DNA of 64,000 nt from Pseudidiomarina atlantica. Lineage in GTDB: Bacteria; Pseudomonadota; Gammaproteobacteria; Enterobacterales; Alteromonadaceae. Shown piece by piece: positions 10,647-18,953 of the stretch. How positions within the stretch are numbered: the stretch's first letter is position 1; every line of letters starts with the position of its first letter. The notes under the pieces were generated by a model. The model searched no databases, was not told the DNA's origin, and saw nothing but the letters and a program-made list of their open reading frames with translations. Where the stretch lies: assembly GCF_000753735.1 (NCBI RefSeq), contig NZ_JPIN01000007.1:176504-240503 (forward strand). The letters run 5' to 3'. Position numbers and translations under genes: made by a program.

Positions 10647-10663
10647 ATCTGGTCAGACCTCAT
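10647..10663. promoter_or_regulatory. FadR-type operator upstream of fadI
   Basis: The 17-mer ATCTGGTCAGACCTCAT matches the FadR consensus AACTGGTCNGACCAGTT at 12 of 16 informative positions and has the perfect core palindrome GGTCAGACC. It lies 39-55 bp upstream of the fadI start, downstream of a possible -35 (TTGTAT on the minus strand, 10670-10675), where binding would repress. It also lies about 108 bp upstream of the divergent moxR gene. Confidence 0.72.
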
Positions 10664-10770
10664 GTTTTGATACAAATTTTAGCCGTTTCAGCCCGAGAAT
10701 TAAACTCTTGTTTTCGTTAAAGTGCATATACAGTACAGTATACACATTCCACACGAACCAAGAGGTTAAG

Positions 10771-11727
10771 ATGTCGGCAGCACAGTTTCAGCACCTGCGC
10801 GATTACCTAGATAGCCAAGTCCTAGGCCAACCGGAATTTACCGAAAGCCTATTGATAGCAGTCCTTGCAGACGGTCACTTACTTGTTGAGGGTCCCCCAG
10901 GGTTGGCCAAGACACGTGCGGTAAATGCACTCGCCAAAGGCATTGAAGGTGATTTTCATCGCATTCAATTCACCCCTGACTTGTTACCAGCCGACCTTAC
11001 CGGTACTGATATTTATCGTCCCGAAACGGGACAATTCGTGTTTCAACAGGGCCCCCTGTTCCATAACGTGATTCTTGCGGACGAAATCAACCGCGCTCCA
11101 GCAAAAGTACAATCTGCATTACTAGAAGCCATGGCTGAGCGGCAAATCACCGTGGGACAGACAACTTATCCGTTGCCAGCGTTGTTTATGGTGTTAGCGA
11201 CACAAAACCCGCTCGAGCAAGAAGGTACCTACCCGCTACCTGAAGCCCAGCTTGACCGCTTTTTGATGCAACTTAACCTCGATTACCCTGCCGCAGATAC
11301 CGAATTAGATATTTTGCGTCTTACCCGCGGCGAAGAATTGCATGGTGAAGTCGATATGCCTGAACCATTAACGCAGGAGGCGATTTTTGCCGCACGCAAA
11401 GATGTGCTGGAAATTTTCATGGATGAAAATGTCGAAAATTACCTGGTTCAGTTGGTCATAGCGACGCGGCGACCTGAGTTTTATGATAGCGAACTCGCCA
11501 GTTGGTTGAGTTATGGAGGGAGCCCGCGCGCCACCATTGCCTTAGATCGCTGTGCACGTGCAAAAGCTTGGTTGGCTGGTCGCGACTTCGTGACACCTGA
11601 CGATATTCAAGCTGTTTATCCACATGTCATGCGTCACCGCATTATTCTAAGTTACCAAGCTGAGGCTGATGGCGTGACCGCTGATCGCGTGCTTGAATTG
11701 CTGCTGCAACATGTCGCAACCCCCTAA
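10771..11727 (+). CDS. MoxR-family AAA+ ATPase
   Basis: 318 residues. Walker A is GPPGLAKT (about residues 41-48) and Walker B with sensor region is ILADEINRAPAKVQSALLEAM (about 103-123), followed by LATQNPLEQEGTYPLPEAQ, the MoxR hallmark. MoxR ATPases act as chaperones for partner proteins with von Willebrand A domains, and four such partners or accessory genes follow directly. The start is the ATG after GAGGTTAAG; an in-frame extension to 10708 lacks a ribosome site and runs through the likely promoter. First gene of a six-gene operon with 3-nt gaps or overlaps. Inference: it remodels or inserts a cofactor into the BatA/BatB complex. Confidence 0.93.
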   Translation: MSAAQFQHLRDYLDSQVLGQPEFTESLLIAVLADGHLLVEGPPGLAKTRAVNALAKGIEGDFHRIQFTPDLLPADLTGTDIYRPETGQFVFQQGPLFHNVILADEINRAPAKVQSALLEAMAERQITVGQTTYPLPALFMVLATQNPLEQEGTYPLPEAQLDRFLMQLNLDYPAADTELDILRLTRGEELHGEVDMPEPLTQEAIFAARKDVLEIFMDENVENYLVQLVIATRRPEFYDSELASWLSYGGSPRATIALDRCARAKAWLAGRDFVTPDDIQAVYPHVMRHRIILSYQAEADGVTADRVLELLLQHVATP

Positions 11728-11730
11728 GTA

Positions 11731-12708
11731 ATGGTTCCTATGAGCAATAGCAATCCATGGCTCCAACAATGGCACAGCAATGGCATTGAAGTGACTGCTG
11801 CTGAGCTCATGTATTATCGCAGCAAAGTCGCGGCGTTTGCGCGTCACCGCCAATTACACCCACCCAAAAATCAAACGGGAGCCTTGCTGAGCAAAACCCG
11901 CGGGCGCGGGATGGAGTTTGACGAAGTTCGCCATTATCAGGCGGGTGACGACGTACGAGCGATCGACTGGCGCGTGACGGCTCGCACCGGACAGGCGCAC
12001 ACCAAATTATTTCGCGAAGAACGCGAACGTCCCGTCGTCATGTTGGTGGATTTCAGCGCCTCACTACAGTTTGGCAGCCAGTTGTTGTTAAAAAGCGTAC
12101 AAGCTTGTCACTTAGCGGCTGCTCTTGCTTGGCAAGCGAGTCAGCGCGGCGATCGGGTGGGTGCCCTGCTCGGTCATGCCGAGCGCCACATGGAGATTCG
12201 TCCACAAGGTCGTCAACAAGGTGTGCTGCGGGTCATACATGGCTTAGTCGAAATGCAAAATCAAGCGCTCAATAGTCAACATCCACCGGCAGTGAATGTG
12301 CTCGAACAACTGATGCAGCGCGCGCGTCAAGTGGCGAAACCCGGCACTATCGTCAACATCATCAGCGATTGGAGTGAGCTCAGCGAAGCCACGGAACTGC
12401 TCATACAAACGCTTCAACGCCACTGCACGGTGAACTTACTACAATGTACCGACCCACTTGATCATGCCCTACCGCGCGAGTTAGACCAACAGGATGTAGC
12501 CCTTGTTGCTCACCAAGGAAAGCCTGATGATGCGGCACAACAACTTTTCTTTGCAGCCGGTGACCGGGCATCACGAGCTCTTTACGCAGAGCGTGCTCAG
12601 CAACAACAGCAACGCGTGCTCAAATTAGCGCAACAACTAGGTACCCCGTTGCGGGTTTTCAGTGCCGCAGAGGCGCTCGAAAATCAATGGCCAGAGGTCA
12701 TGGTATGA
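11731..12708 (+). CDS. DUF58 domain protein of the MoxR/Bat cluster
   Basis: 325 residues. The DUF58 core is plain: MEFDEVRHYQAGDDVRAIDWR around residues 60-80, then TKLFREERERP and a VWA-like strand MLVDFSASLQFG. Such proteins accompany MoxR ATPases and are degenerate VWA proteins of unknown biochemical role. No signal peptide or membrane helix is evident. The start could be the ATG at 11731 or the ATG three codons later; neither has a clear ribosome site, which suggests coupling to the moxR stop 3 nt upstream. The stop overlaps the next start (ATGA). Confidence 0.9.
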   Translation: MVPMSNSNPWLQQWHSNGIEVTAAELMYYRSKVAAFARHRQLHPPKNQTGALLSKTRGRGMEFDEVRHYQAGDDVRAIDWRVTARTGQAHTKLFREERERPVVMLVDFSASLQFGSQLLLKSVQACHLAAALAWQASQRGDRVGALLGHAERHMEIRPQGRQQGVLRVIHGLVEMQNQALNSQHPPAVNVLEQLMQRARQVAKPGTIVNIISDWSELSEATELLIQTLQRHCTVNLLQCTDPLDHALPRELDQQDVALVAHQGKPDDAAQQLFFAAGDRASRALYAERAQQQQQRVLKLAQQLGTPLRVFSAAEALENQWPEVMV

Positions 12709-13223
12709 CGCCAATAGATCCACGCCTGCAAGATATGCAAGATATCATTGCGGCCCCAGCAGCTAGTTGGTGGCCATTAGCGCCCGGCTGGTATGCGCTA
12801 GCTGCGACCGCACTAACCCTTGTGTTGGTGACCAGTTGGTTGCTTTATCGCCGGTACCAAGAACGCCGGATGCAGCGAGCAGCGCTGCGACAACTACAGC
12901 AGTTAACGGCAACCGCCTCAATTGCAGAGCTGACACACTTGTTGAAACAAACAACCCAAGCGTATTTTCCCAATCACGCATTAGTAAGCTTGCCCACCGC
13001 GAAATGGCATGCGTTTTTACTGCAACAACTATCAAATTCAGCACAGGCACGCTACAGCGAGCTGCTCGATGAAATCGCCGCGCAAGCCTATCAAGATCCC
13101 TCGCGACAAACTACGCAACCCTATGGCGCGCTGCAACAGCGTTATTACCAGTTCGTCAAACACTGGCTCAAGCATGCATTGCCGCCTAACAAGCAGGCCT
13201 TAAGGGAGGCTAGCCATGATTGA
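12705..13223 (+). CDS. DUF4381 domain membrane protein of the MoxR/Bat cluster
   Basis: 172 residues with one transmembrane helix (about residues 27-47, starting WWPLAPGWYALA), a basic stop-transfer RRYQERRMQR, and a cytoplasmic alpha-helical domain. This layout and the position between a DUF58 gene and batA are those of DUF4381 proteins. The start is the ATG at 12705, which overlaps the DUF58 stop (ATGA) and has AGAGGT 7 nt upstream; an in-frame ATG at 12687 would extend into the upstream gene. The stop overlaps batA by 8 bp. The function is unknown; it may be a membrane adaptor for the Bat complex. Confidence 0.85.
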   Translation: MTPIDPRLQDMQDIIAAPAASWWPLAPGWYALAATALTLVLVTSWLLYRRYQERRMQRAALRQLQQLTATASIAELTHLLKQTTQAYFPNHALVSLPTAKWHAFLLQQLSNSAQARYSELLDEIAAQAYQDPSRQTTQPYGALQQRYYQFVKHWLKHALPPNKQALREASHD

Positions 13224-14226
13224 GTTCGCGTGGCCTTGGTTAGGTCTGTTGTGGTTGTTAGCGCCTGGACTCTATCTGGTGCGTAAACGCAAACAACGGC
13301 AGTTTTCGTTATTGCAAATGCCCAAATTACAGCAAAGTAGCCAGCAACCCGAGCCAGCAAAGAAGCGATCTTGGCTAGTGTTACTTAGCCTGCTCGCTTG
13401 GACGCTATTAGTGCTCGCCGTTACACGCCCGCAATGGCTCGGGGAACCGGTTCAAGTGCGCAGTGAAGCACGGGAAATGGTGCTGGCTGTCGACTTATCC
13501 GGCAGTATGGAAATCGCCGATATGCAGATTGAAGGACGAGAAGTAAATCGGCTGACCATGGTGAAACATGTGGTGAGTGATTTCATAGAGCGCCGTCAGG
13601 GCGACAAAATGGGCCTCATATTGTTTGCCGACACCGCCTATGCGCAAGCACCTATTACCTATGACTTGCGCAGCGTGCGGCAATTACTGGAAGAAGCACA
13701 ATTGCGTCTAATCGGTGAACGCACAGCGATCGGTGATGCCGTTGCACTCGCAGTGAAACGTTTTCGTGATAATGAAAACACCAATCGTATCCTTATCCTA
13801 TTGACCGATGGGCAGAATACCGCCGGTAATGTTTCACCCGAACAAGCGACCCAGTTGGCCGCTTACTACGATGTTAAAATTTACTCCATTGGCGTGGGTG
13901 CCGACGAGGTCATTGTCGATAGCTTTTTTGGCAAGCGCCGCGTCAATCCTAGCCGCGACCTCGATGAAGACATGTTACGTGGCATGGCTGAAGCAACCGG
14001 CGGTGAATATTTCCGTGCGCGTAGTACTGAAGAGTTGGAAGAAATTTATCGCACCCTCGATGCTTATGAACCTGTAAGCGGTGACGAACAATTACGCCGA
14101 CCACGCAGTGAATTATTCTTCTGGCCTGCTGGCGCCGCGTTCGCTGTATTCAGCCTTATTTGGCTCAGCAGCCTGCTGCGCCAGCACTGGCAACGCCGTA
14201 CCGCGAGGTATGCAACTGATGCTTGA
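13216..14226 (+). CDS. batA: BatA-like VWA domain membrane protein
   Basis: 336 residues. Two membrane helices near the N-terminus (about 5-22 and 52-71) precede a von Willebrand A domain with a complete MIDAS metal site (DLSGSM near residue 94, and TDGQNT near 197). A last transmembrane helix lies near residue 307 (FFWPAGAAFAVFSLIWL). The arrangement is that of BatA in the Bat (Bacteroides aerotolerance) clusters. The protein should sit in the inner membrane with the VWA domain probably facing the periplasm. It is translationally coupled to both neighbours. The biological role in gammaproteobacteria is not established; a link to envelope or oxidative stress is inference from family history. 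Confidence 0.9.
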   Translation: MIEFAWPWLGLLWLLAPGLYLVRKRKQRQFSLLQMPKLQQSSQQPEPAKKRSWLVLLSLLAWTLLVLAVTRPQWLGEPVQVRSEAREMVLAVDLSGSMEIADMQIEGREVNRLTMVKHVVSDFIERRQGDKMGLILFADTAYAQAPITYDLRSVRQLLEEAQLRLIGERTAIGDAVALAVKRFRDNENTNRILILLTDGQNTAGNVSPEQATQLAAYYDVKIYSIGVGADEVIVDSFFGKRRVNPSRDLDEDMLRGMAEATGGEYFRARSTEELEEIYRTLDAYEPVSGDEQLRRPRSELFFWPAGAAFAVFSLIWLSSLLRQHWQRRTARYATDA

Positions 14227-16045
14227 GCTTCATCTCGAACTGTTTCATTTTCTGCGCCCATGGTGGCTACTAGGGGTCATCCCCGTGCTCCTTATTGGTT
14301 GGCTACTTTGGCACCAGGGTCGCGCGCGTCGTGGCTGGCACGAAGTCATCGCCCCACACTTAACTGAGCGCTTGGTGCTCAAATCAGCTAAGCAGCAGCG
14401 GCAACCTTTGCGTTGGTCGTTGCCACTGGCGCTACTATGTCTTGTATTCGCACTCGCGGGCCCAACTTGGGAGCAACGTCCACAACCGGTTTATCAGTTA
14501 AACGCGGGGCAAGTCATCGTGATGGATCTATCGATGTCGATGCGCGCCACCGACTTGAACCCGAATCGCCTCGAACAAATGCGGTTTAAAGCGATGAGCC
14601 TTGCCAATGACTATTTAGATGGTGAAACCGGACTCATCGCCTATGCCGGCGATGCCTTTATCATTAGTCCGTTAACTCGTGATGCGGCCAGCTTGAGTAA
14701 TCTGATCCGTGCCCTTAGCCCAGAAATCATGCCAGTCCAGGGAAGCTATCCACAAAGTGCTTTGGAACTTGCCGATCAGCTCTTACGCGAAGCTGGCTAC
14801 GCCGAAGGTGACATTTATTGGTTTACCGATGGTATCGAAACGCGCGATCAAACCGAACTCACTAACTTTGTCCGCAATCACCCTCATCGCTTGGCTATTA
14901 TGGCGCTCGGCAGTGAGCAAGGCGCGCCTATTAGTTTGCTCGATGGCAATCTACTGCGCGATCGTGGCGGTGACGTGGTAGTGCCAAAACTCACACCTGA
15001 ACGCTTACAAACCCTGGCTGAACTCAGCAATGGTCGCTTCGTCCAGTGGCGGCAAGACGCACAAGACCTTGAATACTTGTCCTCGCTGCCACCGCTGTCG
15101 CGTGATGGCAGCGAAAGTGACGAGCAGCGTGGTGATGCATGGTACGACATGGGACCTTGGTTATTACTCACAAGCTTACTGTTATTCTTACCTAGTGCGC
15201 GCCGCGGCTTATTGTTGCTTGCCGGGTTGGGGCTATTGAGTAGTGCGCTGCTGACGCCTCCGGTTTACGCACAACAAGCGAGCTCAGCAGCCTCAGAGGA
15301 TGGCCTAGCTTGGCACCAACAGCTATGGCAAACGCCTTATCAGCAGGCTGATGCTGCGATCCAGCAAGAAGACTATGAACGGGCGGCCCAAATTGCGACC
15401 GACCCGCTGCAGCGCGGTACCGCGAATTATAAACGGGGTGCATACGAACAAGCTTTACAGGACTTTTCGCAGGTCGACAGCGCTGTGGGCTATTACAATC
15501 AAGGCAACAGCTTGATGAAAATGGAACGCTATGACGAAGCCGCTAACGTCTACCGTGAAGCATTGCGGCGCGACCCTAACCTGCAGCAAGCCGAGCAAAA
15601 CTTGGAGCTAGCCGAACAACTTGCTGCTGCGCAACAACAACAGCAACAAGGTGAAGGTGAGCAACAAGAAGGTGAGCAACAAGAAGGTGAGCAGTCACCG
15701 CAAGATCAGCAACAAAGCGGTGAGCAAAATAGTGACGGCAGCGGTGAACAGCAACAGGAACCAGAGGCTGGCGAACAACCCCAACAACAACAGAGCGAAG
15801 AACAACGTCAAGCCGAAGCGGCTGAGTCCAACGAAGCTAACGCACAAGATGATCGCGAAGGTGAAGAGCAACAGGCGCAAATGACACCTGCTGAACAACT
15901 TAGTGAAGAGCAACGCCAACAGTTAGAACAGTGGTTGAACCGCATTGAGGATAATCCGGCCTATCTGTTGCAACGCAAAATGTTAGAAGAAGCAAAACGT
16001 CGGGACCGCCAGAGTCCACCGCAAGGAGTCGAAAAACAGTGGTAG
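14219..16045 (+). CDS. BatB-BatC fusion: VWA, TPR and Gln/Glu-rich tail
   Basis: 608 residues. The N-terminal half resembles BatB: two membrane helices (about 13-30 and 60-78), then a VWA domain with MIDAS DLSMSMRATD near residue 101 and YWFTDGIET near 200. A further pair of hydrophobic segments (about 310-350) leads to a TPR region (GTANYKRGAYEQALQDF, then NQGNSLMKMERYDEAANVY), which corresponds to BatC. The last 150 residues are low-complexity Gln, Glu and Gly. The start is set at the ATG at 14219, inside the batA stop region, because GAGG lies 10 nt upstream; the ATG at 14210 is only 1 nt from that site. Fused BatB/BatC proteins are common in proteobacteria. Confidence 0.88.
   Translation: MLELHLELFHFLRPWWLLGVIPVLLIGWLLWHQGRARRGWHEVIAPHLTERLVLKSAKQQRQPLRWSLPLALLCLVFALAGPTWEQRPQPVYQLNAGQVIVMDLSMSMRATDLNPNRLEQMRFKAMSLANDYLDGETGLIAYAGDAFIISPLTRDAASLSNLIRALSPEIMPVQGSYPQSALELADQLLREAGYAEGDIYWFTDGIETRDQTELTNFVRNHPHRLAIMALGSEQGAPISLLDGNLLRDRGGDVVVPKLTPERLQTLAELSNGRFVQWRQDAQDLEYLSSLPPLSRDGSESDEQRGDAWYDMGPWLLLTSLLLFLPSARRGLLLLAGLGLLSSALLTPPVYAQQASSAASEDGLAWHQQLWQTPYQQADAAIQQEDYERAAQIATDPLQRGTANYKRGAYEQALQDFSQVDSAVGYYNQGNSLMKMERYDEAANVYREALRRDPNLQQAEQNLELAEQLAAAQQQQQQGEGEQQEGEQQEGEQSPQDQQQSGEQNSDGSGEQQQEPEAGEQPQQQQSEEQRQAEAAESNEANAQDDREGEEQQAQMTPAEQLSEEQRQQLEQWLNRIEDNPAYLLQRKMLEEAKRRDRQSPPQGVEKQW
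15656..15693 (+). repeat. 15-bp coding tandem repeat in the BatBC tail
   Basis: GGTGAGCAACAAGAA occurs twice head to tail (15656-15670 and 15671-15685), followed by a third partial copy. It encodes GEQQE repeats. The unit is in frame, so slippage would change the tail length without a frameshift. Confidence 0.85.
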
Positions 16046-17835
16046 CCCTATTGCAGCAAAATTTCTCGAGGCGCTGGCAAGTCGTACGCCAGCTGATACT
16101 AGTGCTGATGTTCACCCTGGTGACCGTCCCTAGTGCCGTGGCGCAAAATGATGCCCCCAACAATGTCACTATTAGTGTGGATAAAAACCCTGTTGCCGCT
16201 GGCGACACCATTATTCTCACCGTCACTGTAGATAAACTGGTGAGTGATGCTGCATGGCGTCCGCGAGATGTTCTTAGCGACTTTCGTGTATTGGGCAGTT
16301 CTAGTAGTCGCAACACCCAAATCATTAACGGTAATACGCGCGCACAAACCACCTTCAACACTATTTTGCAGGTTCCCTCCGCTGCCGAAAAATATACGAT
16401 TGGCCCGATTACCATTGAAGGCACCGACAGTAACCGTATCGAATTGGAAGTGTTGCCCGAGGGCGCCAACGCTGAGCTCAATGCACAGCGTAAGGCTTTT
16501 ATGCAGGTAGAGATCAGTCGTGACCGAGTATTTGTGCAAGAACAAGTGCAACTAGTCACCAAGCTTTACCTCGCTGCAAACCTGCATAGCGGTAATATCA
16601 TTCCGCCGCAGTTGGCAGATGCCGATATTCGCCAAGTTGGCAGCGATAGCGAGACTTCCGAGATTATCGATGGGAAGAAGTTTCAGGTGTTCACGCGTAC
16701 CTACCTGATCATTCCGCAGCGCTCAGGCGAACAGACAATTCAAGGTCCAGTGTTTCAAGGACAAATTAACGCTAACAGCTCACGTACGATGTTCCCGTCA
16801 TTCTCGTCAACCGAAGCCTTAACCACCGCTGCACAAGATATTCCGCTAACGGTCGAAGCTTTGCCGGCGGACTGGCCCTCTGACAGCGATTGGCTGCCGG
16901 CTGAACTCGTCAGCTTGTCAGTAAGCGTTGGCAACGAGGGGAGCGAGCAAGAATCGACTCAGCAACAATACACGCAAGGTGAGCCCATTACGCTCACTTA
17001 TCGATTAACAGCCGTAGGGCCGTTGCCTGACCAATTGCCACGCCTCAACAAATTAGTCCAACAACTAGCGATCGAAGGGGCTACGCTCTATCCCGAAAGC
17101 CCTGAGTCGGCATCCAACCAGCGCAATGGTAAGATAATTTCGCAGCAGACCTTGCGGGTTACAGTATTACCAACACAAGCAGGCGAACTTAAAATACCGA
17201 GCCTACAGGTGGATTGGTTTAACACTCAGATGCGCGTAGCAGACATCGCAACAGCACCGGCGCAAACCTTTAGTATCGCTGCTGGAGCAATGCCAAATGA
17301 CTTATCAGAATTGCCGGTACGCGAGCCGACAGCTGAAGCAACGGCATCTGAGACAACGCCTACGGTGATTGAAGAGCTTGTTGACCATGAGCAACTGCGT
17401 TGGTGGCAACTAGGGGCAGGTGGCATCGCAATCCTCTGGTTACTCACTTTAATTTGGGGATGGCGCCGTGGGCGTCGCGCGACAGTTGCGGATGCATTAG
17501 CTAAACCACCCGAAGTCGATGCGCAAAGCAGCCTTCATAGCCTCCGTAAAGCCTGTTTAGCCAACGACAGTGCTGCTACCGAACAATTGCTGAAACGTTG
17601 GGCACAACGCGCGTTAGGGCTGCGTAGTGCCCAATTAAGTAGTATTGCTGACAGCCTAGGTCACGTCGAATTGCGCCGCCAACTGTTGCATCTGCAACAA
17701 TGCCGCTACGCGGCCAGCGCTAATGACTGGCAACAAGGCAAAGCCTTGTGGAAAGCTCTGCAAGATGCGCTCAAGCAAACACCGAAAAAGGCACCAAGCC
17801 AGCAGCTGCCACAATTGTATCCACCGTCGAGTTAA
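16039..17835 (+). CDS. batD: BatD-like protein (oxygen-tolerance family)
   Basis: 598 residues. A signal peptide (cleavage probably after AVAQ, about residue 36) leads to a long beta-sandwich periplasmic region with the BatD opening pattern VTISVDKNPVAAGDTIILTVTVD. A single C-terminal transmembrane helix (about 456-474, LGAGGIAILWLLTLIWGW) is followed by a helical cytoplasmic tail of about 120 residues. It is the last gene of the Bat cluster. The start is a GTG overlapping the previous stop by 7 bp, with AAGGAG 10 nt upstream. It converges with the ABC permease gene, leaving 4 bp between the stops and no visible terminator. Confidence 0.9.
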   Translation: MVALLQQNFSRRWQVVRQLILVLMFTLVTVPSAVAQNDAPNNVTISVDKNPVAAGDTIILTVTVDKLVSDAAWRPRDVLSDFRVLGSSSSRNTQIINGNTRAQTTFNTILQVPSAAEKYTIGPITIEGTDSNRIELEVLPEGANAELNAQRKAFMQVEISRDRVFVQEQVQLVTKLYLAANLHSGNIIPPQLADADIRQVGSDSETSEIIDGKKFQVFTRTYLIIPQRSGEQTIQGPVFQGQINANSSRTMFPSFSSTEALTTAAQDIPLTVEALPADWPSDSDWLPAELVSLSVSVGNEGSEQESTQQQYTQGEPITLTYRLTAVGPLPDQLPRLNKLVQQLAIEGATLYPESPESASNQRNGKIISQQTLRVTVLPTQAGELKIPSLQVDWFNTQMRVADIATAPAQTFSIAAGAMPNDLSELPVREPTAEATASETTPTVIEELVDHEQLRWWQLGAGGIAILWLLTLIWGWRRGRRATVADALAKPPEVDAQSSLHSLRKACLANDSAATEQLLKRWAQRALGLRSAQLSSIADSLGHVELRRQLLHLQQCRYAASANDWQQGKALWKALQDALKQTPKKAPSQQLPQLYPPSS

Positions 17836-17839
17836 GAGG

Positions 17840-18952
17840 CTATTGCCAGTAAGTTAAGGCGCGCCGAAAGCGTGCATGCGCAATTGCAAAAAATAACGTT
17901 CCAATTATGGCTAAAGCAATAATTTGCGGCGTTACTAGGCTCAGACCAGCACCACGGAACAAGATGGCTTGGCTAGCTTCGATAAAGTGCGTTGTTGGCG
18001 CTGCACTCATCAGGTAATAAACTACTGGAGGTAAACTTTCTCGCGGCGTCATGCCACCGGATAGAATTTCCATCGGCAAAATAACGAGCATAAGTAACAA
18101 GCCAAACTGCGGCATTGAGCGCGCAAAAGACGCCAGGAATATTCCTAAGGAAGTGGTCGCGAAAAGGTGTAATACCAAGGCTAAGGTAAAAACGCTTAAT
18201 GATCCCGCTAGTGGTATCTCTAATGCTGTTTGCACCACTAATACCAGCGATGCCAGCGCAGCGATCATGACGACCAGCGCCATCGACCAGACCTTTGCCG
18301 CCATGATCTCCATTGCTGAAATCGGCATCACCAATAAATGCTCGATTGTGCCATGCTCGCGCTCACGTAATAACGCGGCACCGGTTAAAATAATCGATAG
18401 CATAGTGATTTGCGAAATCACTTCATTAACGGCTGAAAACCAACCCGCGTTTAGTTCAGGGTTGAAGCGTGAACGCAAGTTCAACTCAATCGGTGGCAAT
18501 GCGGTCGTGCCCATCACTGCTTGCAGCTCCTGTTGAATCATTACCTGCAAATAGCCACTTCCGGTGAACGCCTGAGTCATCCGAGTAGCATCAACTAACA
18601 CCTGAATCGAGGTGGCATTACCGGCAAGAAAATCACGTTGAAAGTGACTTGGTATGTGCACAATAAAAGTGTATCGCCCCTGATCCATGAGTTGGTCGGC
18701 AAGTTGATAGCTGACGGATTCTGGCGGCAAAAAGTAAGGCTCACGAAAGGCTTGAACAATTCTTTGCGACAGTTGTGACTGGTCATCATCAATGACTGCA
18801 ATGGGTGTTTTATGCAAGGTATCAGGCATTGCCGAGGCGGCAGTGTAGACCGAGACGCTAAAAGCAACCACAACAATCAATAGCAGTATCGGATCACGTA
18901 CTATCGTTTGCAGTTCTTTCCAACCTAAGATGGCTACAGTTCGCAAACGCAT
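17840..18952 (-). CDS. ABC-2 type transporter permease (YhhJ-like)
   Basis: 370 residues of the ABC-2 (drug or polysaccharide exporter) permease type: one N-terminal membrane helix, a large extracytoplasmic loop (about residues 45-175), then five hydrophobic segments. Near residue 200 stands LREREHGTIEHLLVMPIS, the motif typical of these permeases. Closest architecture: Escherichia coli YhhJ, third gene of the yhiI-rbbA-yhhJ set. It starts 1 nt after the stop of the ATPase/permease gene, so translation is coupled. The substrate is unknown; RbbA-type systems have been linked to cationic compound export. Confidence 0.9.
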   Translation of the reverse strand: MRLRTVAILGWKELQTIVRDPILLLIVVVAFSVSVYTAASAMPDTLHKTPIAVIDDDQSQLSQRIVQAFREPYFLPPESVSYQLADQLMDQGRYTFIVHIPSHFQRDFLAGNATSIQVLVDATRMTQAFTGSGYLQVMIQQELQAVMGTTALPPIELNLRSRFNPELNAGWFSAVNEVISQITMLSIILTGAALLREREHGTIEHLLVMPISAMEIMAAKVWSMALVVMIAALASLVLVVQTALEIPLAGSLSVFTLALVLHLFATTSLGIFLASFARSMPQFGLLLMLVILPMEILSGGMTPRESLPPVVYYLMSAAPTTHFIEASQAILFRGAGLSLVTPQIIALAIIGTLFFAIAHARFRRALTYWQ

Positions 18953-18953
18953 T

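Noticed and set aside
10727..10748. Dyad GTGCATATAC...GTATACAC before moxR
   Set aside because: The arms are imperfect and do not match LexA or another operator known to me; it may simply be AT-rich promoter sequence.
15900..16562. 220-codon open frame on the minus strand
   Set aside because: It is antisense to the BatBC-BatD junction in a well-supported operon, with no recognisable domain.
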